The translations under genes and the position numbers were made by a program. The notes under the pieces were generated by a model. The model did not search any database. It was given only the letters and a program-made list of their open reading frames with translations, and was not told the DNA's origin. From the NCBI RefSeq assembly GCF_013409935.1, contig NZ_JACCCO010000001.1, forward strand, positions 1,550,001 to 1,614,000: 64,000 nt of DNA, read 5' to 3'. The stretch comes from Streptosporangium sandarakinum (GTDB lineage Bacteria > Actinomycetota > Actinomycetes > Streptosporangiales > Streptosporangiaceae). The first letter of the stretch is position 1. Every line of letters starts with the position of its first letter. Shown piece by piece: positions 37,206 to 46,611 of this stretch.

Positions 37206-40200
37206 TCAGACGCGCGGCTTCTCCCGCATCTCGAACGTCTCGATGACGTCGTCGATCTTGATGTCGCTGTAGCCGACACCGATACCGCACTCGAAGCCCT
37301 CGCGGACCTCGGTCGCGTCGTCCTTGAACCGGCGCAGCGAGGAGACCGTGAGGTTGTCGGAGATGACGACCCCGTTGCGGATGAGCCTCGCCTTGCTGTT
37401 GCGGACGATCGTGCCCGAGCGGACCAGCGCACCGGCGATGTTGCCGATCTTCGGCACCTTGAAGACCTCGCGGACTTCGGCGGTGCCCATCTGGACCTCT
37501 TCGAACTCGGGCTTGAGCATGCCCTTGAGGGCCGCCTCGATCTCCTCGATCGCCTGGTAGATGACCGAGTAGTAGCGGATGTCGACGCCCTCGCGCTCGG
37601 CCAGGTCGCGCGCCCGGACCTCCGGACGCACGTTGAAGCCGATGATGACGGCGTTGTCGTCGGCGACGGCCAGGTTGACGTCGTACTCGGTGATCGCACC
37701 GACGGCGCGGTGGAGCACCCGCAGGCGCACCTCGTCACCGACGTCGATCTTGAGCAGGGCGTCCTCGAGGGCCTCGACCGAACCGGAGACGTCACCCTTG
37801 ATGATGAGCTTGAGCTCGTCGACCTGGCCCTTCTCCATCTCGCTGAAGAGCTCTTCGAGGGTGCGGCGACGGCCGGACCTGGCCATGTCCGCGGTGCGCT
37901 TGCGCGCCGCCCGCTGCTGGGCGATCTGACGCGCCATGCGGTCGTCGGTGACGACGATGAAGTTGTCACCGGCGCCCGGCACCGCGGTCAGACCGAGGAC
38001 CTGGACCGGACGCGACGGGCCGGCCTCGTCGATCGACACGCCGTTGTCGTCCAGCATCGCCCGGACGCGGCCGAAGGCCTCGCCACAGACGATCGAGTCG
38101 CCGACGCGGAGCGTGCCGCGCTGCACCAGCACGGTCGCGACCGGGCCGCGGCCCCTGTCGAGGTGCGCCTCGATGGCGACGCCCTGGGCGTCCATCGCGT
38201 CGTTGGCCCGCAGGTCCAGCTCGGCGTCCGCGGTGAGCAGGATGGCCTCGAGCAGGTCGTCGATGCCGGTCCCGTTCTTGGCGGAGATGTCGACGAACAG
38301 CGTGCTGCCGCCGTACTCCTCGGCCACCAGGCCGTACTCGGTGAGCTGGGCACGGACCTTGTTGGGGTCGGCGCCCTCCTTGTCGACCTTGTTGACCGCG
38401 ACCACGACCGGAACCTCGGCCGCCTGGGCGTGGTTCAGCGCCTCGATGGTCTGCGGCTTCACACCGTCGTCGGCCGCGACCACCAGGACGGCGATGTCGG
38501 TGACCTTGGCACCGCGGGCACGCATGGCGGTGAACGCCTCGTGACCCGGGGTGTCGATGAAGGTGATCTTCCGGTCTTCGCCCTCGTGCTCGGCGGCGAT
38601 CTGGTAGGCACCGATGTGCTGGGTGATGCCACCGGCCTCCCGCGCGACCTCGTTGGTGTGCCGGATCGCGTCGAGCAGCTTGGTCTTACCGTGGTCGACG
38701 TGACCCATGACGGTCACCACCGGCGGACGCGCGACCAGGTCGCCCTCGTCACCCTCGTCCTCGCCGAACTCGATGTCGAAGGACTCGAGGAGCTCGCGGT
38801 CCTCCTCCTCCGGGCTGACCACGAGCAGGTTGTAGTCCAGCTCGGCGGCCAGGAGCTGCAGCGTCTCCTCGTTGACCGACTGCGTGGCGGTCACCATCTC
38901 GCCCAGGTGCAGCATGATCTGCACCAGGGACGCCGGGTTCGCGCCGATCTTGTCAGCGAAGTCCGACAGGGAGGCGCCGCGCGACAGCCGGATCGTCTGG
39001 CCGTTGCCACGCTGAACCTGCACGCCGCCGATCGCCGGGGCCTGCATGTTGTCGAACTCCTGGCGCCGCTGGCGCTTGGACTTGCGACCGCGGGTCGGGC
39101 GTCCGCCCGGACGGCCGAAGGCGCCCGCCGTGCCGCCACCGCGGCCACGGCCACCGCCGCCACCGGGACGACCGGCGAAGCCACCGCCACCGCCGCCACC
39201 GGGACCACCGGTGCCGACGCCGGGACGGCCACCGCCGCCACCGGGACGACCGGCGAACCCGCCGCCACCCGGACGGCCACCGCCGCCACCGGGACGACCG
39301 GCGCCGCCACCGGGACGACCACCGCCGCCCGGACGGCCGGCGCCACCGCCGGGACCGGCGGGACGGCCCTGAGGCATCATCATCGGGCTGGGACGCGGAC
39401 CGCCGGGACGCGGACCGGCGACACCGCCGGCGCCGCCACCCGGACGCGGACCACCCGCGCCGGGACCCGGACGCGGTCCGGCCGCACCGGGCGGGCCGGG
39501 ACGAGGCCCCGGACGAGGTCCGGCGCCTTCGCGCTGTCCCTGCTCGCGGGGACCGCCGTCGCGCGGACCGCCGGGACGCGGGCCACGGTCGCCCGGGCCT
39601 CCGTCACGACCGCCGGGACGCGGCGGACGGGCCTGGCCCATGCCGCTGGCGTTCGAGGAGAACGGGTTGTTGCCGGGACGCGGGCCGCGCGGACCCGGAC
39701 GCGGGCCGGGCTTGGGACCGCCGGCGCCGGCGCCGGAACGCGGAGCCGAGGGGGCGCCGCCGGGACCGCCCGCGGGGCGGCCCTCCGGACGCGCCGCCTC
39801 GGGACGCGAACCCTGGGCGGGACGCGGACCCGGACGCGGACCCGGCCTGGGGCCGGGAGCCGGGCGCCCGGCCTCGGACCGGGGCGCCTCGGATCGGGGC
39901 GCCTCGAAGCGCGGCGGCTGGACCGGCGAGGGCTGCTGCTGCTGGGGCTGGGGCTGAGAGACCTGCGGGGCCTGCTGATCCTGCGGCGCGGGAGCCGCGG
40001 GACGGGCCACGGGGCCGGGCCGCGGGCCCGGCTTGGGAACAGGTCCCGGCCTGGGAACTGAGGATCGCGGCGCCGCGGGGGCGCCGGTTCCGGCCTGGCC
40101 TTCGGCCGGCCGGGGTGCCGCCTGCGGCGGCCTGGACGGCCTGTTGCCGCCCCTGTCGGACGACCCCTTGGCGGGGCCGCCCAAAGCTTCGGTGAGCCGA

Positions 40201-40331
40201 CGGACCACCGGCGCCTCGATGGTCGAGGACGCCGAACGCACGAACTCGCCCATCTCCTGGAGCTTGGCCATGACGACCTTGCTCTCGACGCCGAACTCCT
40301 TGGCGAGCTCGTATACCCGGACCTTCGCCAC
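37206..40331 (-). CDS. infB: Translation initiation factor IF-2
   Basis: A 1041-aa GTPase placing initiator tRNA on the 30S subunit. An IF2_N domain ([21 protein letters not shown]) is followed by a ~400-residue Pro/Gly/Arg-rich region with many GRPGGGG-type repeats, then G1 [11 protein letters not shown] near residue 540, G3 DTPGHE, G4 NKVDKEG near 647, and domains II-IV. The low-complexity N-terminal extension is long even for actinobacteria. It is downstream of nusA-ylxR on the same strand. Confidence 0.97.
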   Translation of the reverse strand: MAKVRVYELAKEFGVESKVVMAKLQEMGEFVRSASSTIEAPVVRRLTEALGGPAKGSSDRGGNRPSRPPQAAPRPAEGQAGTGAPAAPRSSVPRPGPVPKPGPRPGPVARPAAPAPQDQQAPQVSQPQPQQQQPSPVQPPRFEAPRSEAPRSEAGRPAPGPRPGPRPGPRPAQGSRPEAARPEGRPAGGPGGAPSAPRSGAGAGGPKPGPRPGPRGPRPGNNPFSSNASGMGQARPPRPGGRDGGPGDRGPRPGGPRDGGPREQGQREGAGPRPGPRPGPPGAAGPRPGPGAGGPRPGGGAGGVAGPRPGGPRPSPMMMPQGRPAGPGGGAGRPGGGGRPGGGAGRPGGGGGRPGGGGFAGRPGGGGGRPGVGTGGPGGGGGGGFAGRPGGGGGRGRGGGTAGAFGRPGGRPTRGRKSKRQRRQEFDNMQAPAIGGVQVQRGNGQTIRLSRGASLSDFADKIGANPASLVQIMLHLGEMVTATQSVNEETLQLLAAELDYNLLVVSPEEEDRELLESFDIEFGEDEGDEGDLVARPPVVTVMGHVDHGKTKLLDAIRHTNEVAREAGGITQHIGAYQIAAEHEGEDRKITFIDTPGHEAFTAMRARGAKVTDIAVLVVAADDGVKPQTIEALNHAQAAEVPVVVAVNKVDKEGADPNKVRAQLTEYGLVAEEYGGSTLFVDISAKNGTGIDDLLEAILLTADAELDLRANDAMDAQGVAIEAHLDRGRGPVATVLVQRGTLRVGDSIVCGEAFGRVRAMLDDNGVSIDEAGPSRPVQVLGLTAVPGAGDNFIVVTDDRMARQIAQQRAARKRTADMARSGRRRTLEELFSEMEKGQVDELKLIIKGDVSGSVEALEDALLKIDVGDEVRLRVLHRAVGAITEYDVNLAVADDNAVIIGFNVRPEVRARDLAEREGVDIRYYSVIYQAIEEIEAALKGMLKPEFEEVQMGTAEVREVFKVPKIGNIAGALVRSGTIVRNSKARLIRNGVVISDNLTVSSLRRFKDDATEVREGFECGIGVGYSDIKIDDVIETFEMREKPRV

Positions 40332-40473
40332 TGCACTCCCTTACTCGGCCCGGGAGGCACAGCCGCCGGACCGTCGTTACGTAGACGTACTCATCGCCGC
40401 ATGCTCATCAGGCGCTCATAGCTATCTGACCAGCCCATCAACTCGGCGTCCTACATGACAGTTGGCAACCATT

Positions 40474-40776
40474 TCACCCGATCCTTTCGGAGTGGAGCTC
40501 TTCCAGGTGAGCCCGTACCGGCGACGGGTCGAGCGGTCCCGCGACGCGAAACGCCCGCGGAAACGCCCGCCGCCGCTCGGCGAGCTCCAGGCAGCTCAGG
40601 GAGGGGTGCAGTGAAGCACCACGCCCGTGGAGCCGTCTTCGCAGGTCGGGGACGATGACGCCCTCGACCGCCACCAGGCGGAGCAGCTCGGAGGAAACCG
40701 TGCGAACCCGGCACCCCACACACGTTCGTAGTGGGGCGGCCTGGTCACCATATTCCAGCTTACCGCGTGGGCGCAT
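40474..40776 (-). CDS. rnpM: YlxR/RnpM family RNA-binding protein
   Basis: A 100-aa protein with the YlxR core RTCVGCRVR (Cys19, Cys22), followed by [26 protein letters not shown] and a C-terminal AFRVAG helix. YlxR proteins bind RNA, and the B. subtilis member modulates RNase P (RnpM). The ATG at 40776 lies 17 bp inside nusA, so coupled translation is likely. A shorter start is possible. Confidence 0.9.
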   Translation of the reverse strand: MRPRGKLEYGDQAAPLRTCVGCRVRTVSSELLRLVAVEGVIVPDLRRRLHGRGASLHPSLSCLELAERRRAFPRAFRVAGPLDPSPVRAHLEELHSERIG

Positions 40777-41764
40777 CTGCGGAACCGGCCGCCTCCCCCG
40801 TCTGGGTGTCCGACCGGATGTCGATGCGCCACCCGGTGAGGCGATTGGCCAGCCGGGCGTTCTGCCCCTCCTTGCCGATCGCCAGGGAGAGCTGGTAGTC
40901 CGGCACGGTCACGCGGGCGGCACGCCCCTCGGTGTCGATCACCTCGACATGCGAAACACGCGAGGGCGACAGGGCATTCCCGACGAACTCCGCCGGGTCC
41001 TCCGACCAGTCGATGATGTCGATCTTCTCGCCGTGGAGTTCGGCCATCACGTTGCGCACCCGCGAGCCCATCGGGCCGATGCAGGCGCCCTTGGCGTTGA
41101 CGCCGGGCCGCCGGGAGCGGACCGCGATCTTCGTACGGTGGCCCGCCTCACGGGCGATGGCCGCGATCTCGACGGTGCCGTCGGCGATCTCCGGCACCTC
41201 CAGGGCGAACAGCTTCTTCACCAGGCCGGGGTGGGTGCGCGACAGGGTCACCGACGGCCCCTTGGGACCCTTCTTGACCTGCACGACGTAGCAGCGGATG
41301 CGCTCGCCGTGGACGTACTCCTCACCGGGCACCTGCTCGTTGTGCGGCAGCACGGCCTCGATCTTGCCGAGGTCCACCAGGACGACCCGCGGGTCCTTGC
41401 CCTGCTGGATGATCCCGGCCACCAGCTCGCCCTCGCGGCTGGCGAACTCGCCGAAGTTGATCTCGTCCTCGGCGTCCCGGAGCTGCTGCAGGATGACCTG
41501 CTTGGCGGTGGTCGCGGCGATGCGGCTGAAGTTGCCCGGGGTGTCGTCGTACTCCCGGACCACCTGGCCGCCGTCGTCCAGCTCCGCGGCGTAAATGGTC
41601 ACGTGCCCGGTCTTGCGGTCGAGTTCGGCGCGGGCCTTGGCCGCCGCCCCCTCGCTCCGGAAGTACGCGATCAGCAGCGCGTCCTCGATGGCCTTGACGA
41701 CCAGGTCGAAGGAGATGTCCTTCTCGCGTTCCAGGCTGCGCAGGACGCTCATGTCGATGTCCAC
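40760..41764 (-). CDS. nusA: Transcription termination/antitermination factor NusA
   Basis: A 334-aa protein with N-terminal RNAP-binding domain ([20 protein letters not shown]), S1 domain ([22 protein letters not shown]), and two KH domains ([20 protein letters not shown], here [39 protein letters not shown]). It lacks the C-terminal acidic repeats of E. coli NusA, normal for actinobacteria. It modulates pausing, termination and rRNA antitermination. It follows rimP after 11 bp. Confidence 0.96.
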   Translation of the reverse strand: MDIDMSVLRSLEREKDISFDLVVKAIEDALLIAYFRSEGAAAKARAELDRKTGHVTIYAAELDDGGQVVREYDDTPGNFSRIAATTAKQVILQQLRDAEDEINFGEFASREGELVAGIIQQGKDPRVVLVDLGKIEAVLPHNEQVPGEEYVHGERIRCYVVQVKKGPKGPSVTLSRTHPGLVKKLFALEVPEIADGTVEIAAIAREAGHRTKIAVRSRRPGVNAKGACIGPMGSRVRNVMAELHGEKIDIIDWSEDPAEFVGNALSPSRVSHVEVIDTEGRAARVTVPDYQLSLAIGKEGQNARLANRLTGWRIDIRSDTQTGEAAGSADAPTR

Positions 41765-41775
41765 GAGGCTCCCCC

Positions 41776-42276
41776 TTAGCCCTCGTCGCCGTCTTCGCCG
41801 TCGTCATCGGCGTCGTCGAACCGGCGGAACTCCACCTGCACCCGTCCTCGGGCCAGGTCCTCGTACTCGACGCGGCGCGGCGTGCCCGCCACGTCGAACT
41901 CCACACCGGTCTCGTCGGTGGCGACGATCCGGCCCTCCACGCTCGTGCCGTCCCGCAGGTCGGCCTTGACCAGCCGGCGCACCGCCCGGCGCCAGTGGCG
42001 CGGCTCGGTGAGCGGGCGGTCGACCCCGGGGGAGGAGACCTCCAGCACGTAGGGGGAGCTTCCCATCACGTCTCCGGCGTCCAGCGCCTCGGAGACGGCC
42101 TGGCTGACCTCTGCGACGTCGTCCAGGCTGACGCCGCCGTCGCGGTCGACGACGACACGCAGCAGGCGCCGCTTGCCCGCCGGAGTGACCGTGACGTCCT
42201 CCAGGTCGAGCCCGGAGGCGAGGGCGACGGGTTCCAGGAGCTTCATCAGGCGGTCGCGGGATATGGCGCTGCCCAT
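41776..42276 (-). CDS. rimP: Ribosome maturation factor RimP
   Basis: A 166-aa 30S assembly factor. [42 protein letters not shown] and [29 protein letters not shown] segments are diagnostic (here [20 protein letters not shown]). An Asp-rich tail ([13 protein letters not shown]) ends the protein. It is the first gene of the rimP-nusA-ylxR-infB transcription unit. Confidence 0.95.
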   Translation of the reverse strand: MGSAISRDRLMKLLEPVALASGLDLEDVTVTPAGKRRLLRVVVDRDGGVSLDDVAEVSQAVSEALDAGDVMGSSPYVLEVSSPGVDRPLTEPRHWRRAVRRLVKADLRDGTSVEGRIVATDETGVEFDVAGTPRRVEYEDLARGRVQVEFRRFDDADDDGEDGDEG

Positions 42277-42465
42277 GCCGACCTCCCATTTTCACGATCT
42301 ACAGCCGGGCGGACCTCGCCCTTGCGGTTCACAAGCCTATCCACATCAGGGCGCGGAAGAAGCGCCACTCGGCGCGGCGAGCCCGTCCGAGAAGCGCGGT
42401 GAATGGTTTCCCAGCCCTTACGATGCTAGATGCGTCAGCAGCTCACCCGTAACCGGAGGTCGTCC

Positions 42466-42993
42466 GTGCGTTTCCTGTCCCGGCGTGACCTGCTGCGGGA
42501 CACCGCCGTCGGGGCCGCCGCCGCGACGGTCGCCGCGACGGTCGGCGGATGCGCCGCCGAGAAGCCCGAGCACCAGCGCGCCGAGCCACCGGACCCGGAT
42601 ACCGTGCTGCTCAGGCAGCTCATCGCCGACAAGGAGCGGATCATCGGGCTGTACGCCTCCGCCCCCTCGGCCAAGCTTCTGCCCTTCAAACGGCGGCACG
42701 AGGCCCACCTCGCCGAGCTGCGCCGGAGGCTTCCTCCCGCCGCCCGGGGCGCCAGGGCCTCCGCGACGCCGGGGCCCTCCGGGGGCGCCGCCGCACCTTC
42801 CGCGCCGTCCGCCTCCGGGACGCCCGCGCCGGAGCCCCGCGCCTCCCTGCGGAGCCTGCGGGCCGCCGAGCGGAAGGCCGCCGACTCGCGCCCCCGGCAG
42901 GTCGAGGGCGCCTCACCCGCGCTGGCCCAGCTGGTCGCCTCCATCGGCGCCTGCGAGGCCGCCCACGCCGTGGCCCTGGCGAGGCCGCTGTGA
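42466..42993 (+). CDS. Probable Tat-exported lipoprotein
   Basis: A 175-aa protein starting MRFLSRRDLLRDTAVGAAAA; the twin Arg, hydrophobic stretch and VGGC lipobox (Cys29) make a Tat lipoprotein signal. GTG 42466 is chosen because GGAGG lies 6 nt upstream; a promoter-like TACGAT at 42419 predicts transcription starting near 42431. The mature part is helical and Ala/Pro-rich with no domain I recognise. Its stop overlaps the start of the ferritin-like gene (GTGA), so the two are coupled and probably work together in the envelope. Confidence 0.8.
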   Translation: MRFLSRRDLLRDTAVGAAAATVAATVGGCAAEKPEHQRAEPPDPDTVLLRQLIADKERIIGLYASAPSAKLLPFKRRHEAHLAELRRRLPPAARGARASATPGPSGGAAAPSAPSASGTPAPEPRASLRSLRAAERKAADSRPRQVEGASPALAQLVASIGACEAAHAVALARPL

Positions 42994-43523
42994 GGGCCCC
43001 GGACACCGCGCGGAACGCGAGGCCGGCGGGGGCCGCGGGAGCGGTCGCGCCGGCCACCCCCGCCCCCGGAGCCGGCGGGGGGCTCGACACGGCGCTGGCA
43101 GCCGAGCACGCGGCCGTCTACGCCTACGGGGTCCTCGCCGCGCGGGCCGAGGGAGCACTGCGCTCCACCATGGCCGCCGCCTTCACCGCCCACCGCGCCC
43201 GCCGCGACCGGCTCCGCGCCATGATCATCGAGCGTGGCGGCACCCCGGCCGAGCCCGACGCGAGCTACCGGCTGCCCGCCGTACCCTCCACCCCCGACCA
43301 GGTGGTGGAGCTGGCCGTGTCGGTGGAGCGGGGGGTGACCGCCGCCTACCTCGAGGCCGTCGCGTCCGGCGACCCGGCCGTCCGGCGGATGGCCGCGCTG
43401 GCCATGCAGGAGTGCGTCGTGCGGGCGTACGGCCTGCGCCCGGAGATCGAGACCTTCCCCGGCATGCCCGCCCCCGCGTCCCCCTCCCCCGCCCCCACCC
43501 CGGCGCCGTCCCCGCCGTCCTGA
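42990..43523 (+). CDS. Ferritin-like DUF4439 protein
   Basis: A 177-aa protein with LDTALAAEHAAVYAYGVLAARAEG at its core and ERGVTAAYLEAVASGDPAVRRMAALAMQECVVRAYGLRP, the DUF4439 ferritin-like pattern; a Pro/Ala/Ser tail follows. Glu and His residues (LAAEHAA, MQE) could form a di-metal site. No signal peptide of its own is seen. The GTGA overlap with the lipoprotein gene indicates coupled synthesis. Confidence 0.82.
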   Translation: MRAPDTARNARPAGAAGAVAPATPAPGAGGGLDTALAAEHAAVYAYGVLAARAEGALRSTMAAAFTAHRARRDRLRAMIIERGGTPAEPDASYRLPAVPSTPDQVVELAVSVERGVTAAYLEAVASGDPAVRRMAALAMQECVVRAYGLRPEIETFPGMPAPASPSPAPTPAPSPPS

Positions 43524-43692
43524 ACGCGGGCGCCGCGCGACCCGGGACCGCCGCGGGCCATGGGCCGTTCGGTCGCGGCGCCCCGCGCGGCCCGGAACCG
43601 CGCGGGCCGTTCGACGCGGTTCGGGATCACGCGGGCCGTTTGCCTCCGGCCGACCGGGTAGCTGGAGGGGGCAGACGGTCAAGGAGGAAGCA

Positions 43693-43881
43693 ATGGGCTG
43701 GGAATACCGGAAGTCACTGAAGTTCGGTCCGCTCCGTCTCAACCTGTCGCGCCGCGGCGTCGGGCACAGCTGGGGCAACCGGGCCTTCCGCGTCACGAAG
43801 GCCGCCGACGGCAGGCGGACGCTGAGCGTGAACCTGCCCGGCGGGTTCCACTGGCGCAAGACACTCAGCGGCTCCCGCTGA
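43693..43881 (+). CDS. DUF4236 small protein
   Basis: A 62-aa protein, MGWEYRKSLKFGPLRLNLSRRGVGHSWG-like start, matching the short DUF4236 family (aromatic-R-K-S-x-K-x-GP-x-R-x-N-x-S). It is basic and probably a small beta-rich module; function unknown. AAGGAGGAAGCA precedes the ATG, one of the strongest ribosome-binding sites in the window. Confidence 0.85.
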   Translation: MGWEYRKSLKFGPLRLNLSRRGVGHSWGNRAFRVTKAADGRRTLSVNLPGGFHWRKTLSGSR

Positions 43882-43888
43882 GCCGCCT

Positions 43889-43926
43889 CCGTCCGGGGGC
43901 GCGGCGTCTCCCGCACCCCCGGACGG
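43889..43926. terminator. Hairpin terminator of the DUF4236 gene
   Basis: CCGTCCGGGGG (43889-43899) pairs with CCCCCGGACGG (43916-43926), 11 bp perfect, starting 8 nt after the stop codon. The loop word GCGGCGTCTCCCGC is repeated twice more downstream. Confidence 0.75.
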
Positions 43927-44000
43927 GCGCGCGGCGTCTCCCGCCGCGTCCGGAGCGGCACGCGGCGTTTCCCGCCCCGGTCCGGGGGCACAGTCGCCAC

Positions 44001-44237
44001 GTGACGGATAAAACGGACATAGGGGATGACCGTGTCACGGTGACCCCGTGCGAGGACGGGCCGCTGCTACTGCGGGGCCCGTTCGTCCTCACCGCCCAGG
44101 ACGGCACCGTCATCGACCCCGGTAGGTCCACGGTGGCGCTGTGCCGCTGCGGGCGATCGGCGGCCAAGCCCTTCTGCGACGGCTCGCACCGGCCCGCCCG
44201 CTTCCGCGCCCCGAGCGAGCCCGAGCCGCCCGCCTGA
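44001..44237 (+). CDS. CDGSH iron-sulfur protein
   Basis: A 78-aa protein whose C-x-C-x8-C-x3-H pattern (Cys48, Cys50, Cys59, His63 in CRCGRSAAKPFCDGSHRPARF) binds a redox-active [2Fe-2S] cluster, as in mitoNEET-type proteins. Upstream residues VTPCEDGPLLLRGPFVL are typical of the bacterial single-CDGSH family. CACAGT ends 6 nt before GTG 44001, so the mRNA may be leaderless. Its 3' three-quarters is overlapped antisense by the glycosyltransferase frame. Confidence 0.9.
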   Translation: MTDKTDIGDDRVTVTPCEDGPLLLRGPFVLTAQDGTVIDPGRSTVALCRCGRSAAKPFCDGSHRPARFRAPSEPEPPA

Positions 44238-45389
44238 CGGCGCCCCCGGCCCCGGGGCTCCGGTCCCGCGGCGCGCTCCCGGCCCGAAGCCTCCCGCCGG
44301 GTGGCGCCCTCCCGGCCCGGAGGTCTCCGCCGGGTCGCGCTCCCCCGCTCCGGGCGCCTCGGCCCGGACGGCTCCGGCCACGCCGGTCCCGCCGGTCCGG
44401 CGGTTCCGGTGCGCCCTGATCCACCGGGTCGAGTGCGCCGCCGTCCGCATCCGGCGGCCCGCGTACGGCACGCCGCCGAGGAACAGCCGCGCCGCCAGCG
44501 CCAGCCAGGCGCAGACCGCCCGCTCCAGCAGCCACACCGGCGCGAACAGCGCGGCGGAGAAGGGGAAGACCCGCCGCCCGCCGGCCCGGCGGCGGCCGGC
44601 CTCGGCGATCCCGACCGCCAGTCCGGCGCAGACCAGGACCATCCCGTACCTGCGGCGCGACAGCGCGACGGCCAGCGCGGGCAGCACGGACAGGAACGCC
44701 GCCAGGCGAACGGGCTGCGCGAGGTCGTCGTAGGCCTGCCGGACGCGCTGGGACCAGAACCGGGCCGGGTCCGGCGGCAGGCGGCGGACGTAAAGGCCGA
44801 GCAGGTGGCACTCCCGCCCGCCGTGGGCGCGGACCGTGCGGATGAGCTCCAGGTTCTCGAACAGCACGTCGCCGTCGTAGCCGCCCATCTCGTGGAAGAC
44901 CGACCGGCGCACGCCGAAGGTGCCCGGGTAGTCGGCGCCGAAGGCGCGGTTGAGGAGGGTCCTGGCGGTGTCCCAGCGGGCGTGCCAGGGCAGCGGGTCG
45001 AAGTGGTTCTGCGGCCTGACCAGGTCGGCCCACCCGAGCAGGGCGCCGATCGAGGCCAGTTCCGCCGCGCCGTAACGCACGTCGTCGTCGGCGATGACCA
45101 CGCGCCCGGCGCGGGCCCGGCGCATCCCGGTGACCACCCCGTTGACCTTGCCGTTGACGAAGGCGAGGTCGTCGTCGGGCCGGAGGTGCTCGGCGATCCC
45201 GGCCCAGGCGGCGGCGTGCCGCTCGAAGACCGGGGACGGGGAGCCGTCGACGACGATGACCCGCGTGTGGCGGGCGAGCCGGCGCAGGTAGCCCGTCAGC
45301 TCCGCCAGGCCCGCCTCGTCGCCGTCGTCCCAGCGCAGCGGCAGGACGTAGTCGAGGCCGGGGCCTCCCGCCCGGTCATCGTCCGTCAT
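44067..45389 (-). CDS. Glycosyltransferase family 2 protein
   Basis: A 440-aa GT-A fold glycosyltransferase with TRVIVVDGSPSP, the DxD-type RVVIADDDVRYGAAEL and GGYDGDVLFENLELIRTVRAHGG, then two or three hydrophobic helices (residues ~225-300). The ~130-residue Gly/Pro/Arg-rich tail has no domain and its last 171 bp lie antisense to the CDGSH gene; the frame has no earlier stop. The ATG overlaps the stop of the diiron-oxidase gene by 4 bp, so it is operonic with that gene and the methyltransferase. Confidence 0.78.
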   Translation of the reverse strand: MTDDDRAGGPGLDYVLPLRWDDGDEAGLAELTGYLRRLARHTRVIVVDGSPSPVFERHAAAWAGIAEHLRPDDDLAFVNGKVNGVVTGMRRARAGRVVIADDDVRYGAAELASIGALLGWADLVRPQNHFDPLPWHARWDTARTLLNRAFGADYPGTFGVRRSVFHEMGGYDGDVLFENLELIRTVRAHGGRECHLLGLYVRRLPPDPARFWSQRVRQAYDDLAQPVRLAAFLSVLPALAVALSRRRYGMVLVCAGLAVGIAEAGRRRAGGRRVFPFSAALFAPVWLLERAVCAWLALAARLFLGGVPYAGRRMRTAAHSTRWIRAHRNRRTGGTGVAGAVRAEAPGAGERDPAETSGPGGRHPAGGFGPGARRGTGAPGPGAPSGGRLGLARGAEAGGPVRAVAEGLGRRSPAAAQRHRGPTGVDDGAVLGGEDERAPQ

Positions 45390-46507
45390 CGGCCGCTCAC
45401 CGCCAGACCGGTTCCGCACGGGCCGTTCCCGTCCCACCCGGTTCCACGCGACCCGTTCCCGTCCGGCGTGGTCCCGCACGGGCCGTTCCCGTCCGGTGCG
45501 GTCCCGCGCGGCCCGGCCTCGCGCAGCGAGGTGACCCCGCGCTCCCAGCTCCCCAGGAGGTGCTCGGCGAAGAGCCGGTCCAGGGTGAGGGCGCACGCCG
45601 CGCCGTACAGGACGTCGGCGGCCAGGTCGGGGCGGTCGGCGGCGAACGCGCCGCACATGTCGTGCGCGGCGATCTGCTCGTGGACCGCGTCGGCCTGCAC
45701 GTGCTCGTCGTAGAAGCGGCAGGCCGCGTCGTCGCCGCCGAGGCGGCGCAGTCCCCGGGCGTACCTGCGGTTGGGGACCGAGGAGGTCATCTCGAAGGCC
45801 GCGAGGTGGCCCAGCAGCGCGCCCCGGTGCCGCCGGCGCAGCCCGAACAGCGAGATGACGTTGCCGGTCGCCAGCGTGACCGCCGGGACCCGGTCGAGGT
45901 GGGCGCCGTAGGAATCGTCCAGGCCGAGACCGCGCATCGTGGCCCGGAACAGCTCCGAGTGCATGCGTCCGGGCCGGCCGCCGCCGTACTCGTCGGCCTG
46001 GATCTCCACGAGGGCGGCCTTGGCCGGGCCGCGCAGCCGTGGGATCGCCCAGGTGTGCGGGTCGGCCTCCTTGAGGTGGTAGACGGAGCGGTGGACGACG
46101 AACTCGCGGAACCGCTCCAGGTCGGCCCGCCGTTCCAGGAACGCCGCCAGTGACGGGCCGCCGTCGGCGGCGGCGACCAGCCCGGCGAGCGCCCGGCGCA
46201 TGCGCGCGGGCGTCCCCGGCGGTGCGGCGGGCGACCGGGGCACGGCCTCCGCGAGGCCCGCCTCGAACCGCCGTTCCAGCGTCCGCCTGACCGCCAGCAG
46301 CGACGGCTCCCACTCCCAGTCCTCGTCGACCTCGCCGAACCCCTGGTAGTGCAGCTCGTAGCAGGCGAAGAGGGCGAGCTGGAGGTCCTCGTCCCCGATG
46401 GGCGGTCCCCCCGCGGGTTCCGGCGCCGGACCGAGGTCGTGCGGCGGGCGGACCAACCGGTCGAAGAGGAAGTCGGTGAGAGGCCCCCGAGGGGCGGGTA
46501 GCTGCAT
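45386..46507 (-). CDS. Haem-oxygenase-like diiron oxidase/oxygenase (HDO) family protein
   Basis: A 373-aa all-helical protein of the iron-containing redox enzyme group. Candidate ligands fall in the HDO pattern: VEIQADEYGGGRPGRMHSEL, AAFEMTSSVPNRRY and FYDEHVQADAVHEQIAAHD. HDOs (for example UndA, SznF, BesC) cleave or oxygenate amino- or fatty-acid-like substrates. The C-terminus carries four 10-residue repeats (GPCGTTPDGN type) encoded by 30-bp tandem DNA repeats. ATG 46507 has GGAG 9 nt upstream. It is followed, with 4-bp overlap, by the glycosyltransferase and preceded by a methyltransferase. Confidence 0.78.
   Translation of the reverse strand: MQLPAPRGPLTDFLFDRLVRPPHDLGPAPEPAGGPPIGDEDLQLALFACYELHYQGFGEVDEDWEWEPSLLAVRRTLERRFEAGLAEAVPRSPAAPPGTPARMRRALAGLVAAADGGPSLAAFLERRADLERFREFVVHRSVYHLKEADPHTWAIPRLRGPAKAALVEIQADEYGGGRPGRMHSELFRATMRGLGLDDSYGAHLDRVPAVTLATGNVISLFGLRRRHRGALLGHLAAFEMTSSVPNRRYARGLRRLGGDDAACRFYDEHVQADAVHEQIAAHDMCGAFAADRPDLAADVLYGAACALTLDRLFAEHLLGSWERGVTSLREAGPRGTAPDGNGPCGTTPDGNGSRGTGWDGNGPCGTGLAVSGR
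45409..45518. repeat. 30-bp in-frame tandem repeats at the 3' end of the diiron-oxidase gene
   Basis: Units start at 45409, 45439, 45469 and 45499 and share the core GGGCCGTTCCCGTCC. They encode four 10-residue repeats of the form G-P-x-G-T-x-x-D-G-N just before the stop codon. Confidence 0.85.
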
Positions 46508-46611
46508 TTCACGGAACTCCAGGACGGTACGGCGGTGCGGGGCTCGGGGACGTTCCGGGAGGCGTCGCGGGGACGCCTCGGGGACGGTTCCGGCGACACG
46601 GCGGGTCCGGT

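Noticed and set aside
37095..40061. 988-codon plus-strand open frame opposite infB
   Set aside because: It is antisense to the highly conserved infB gene and its translation is a Gly/Thr/Arg-rich mirror of infB codons, with no domain. GC-rich DNA leaves stops rare on the opposite strand.
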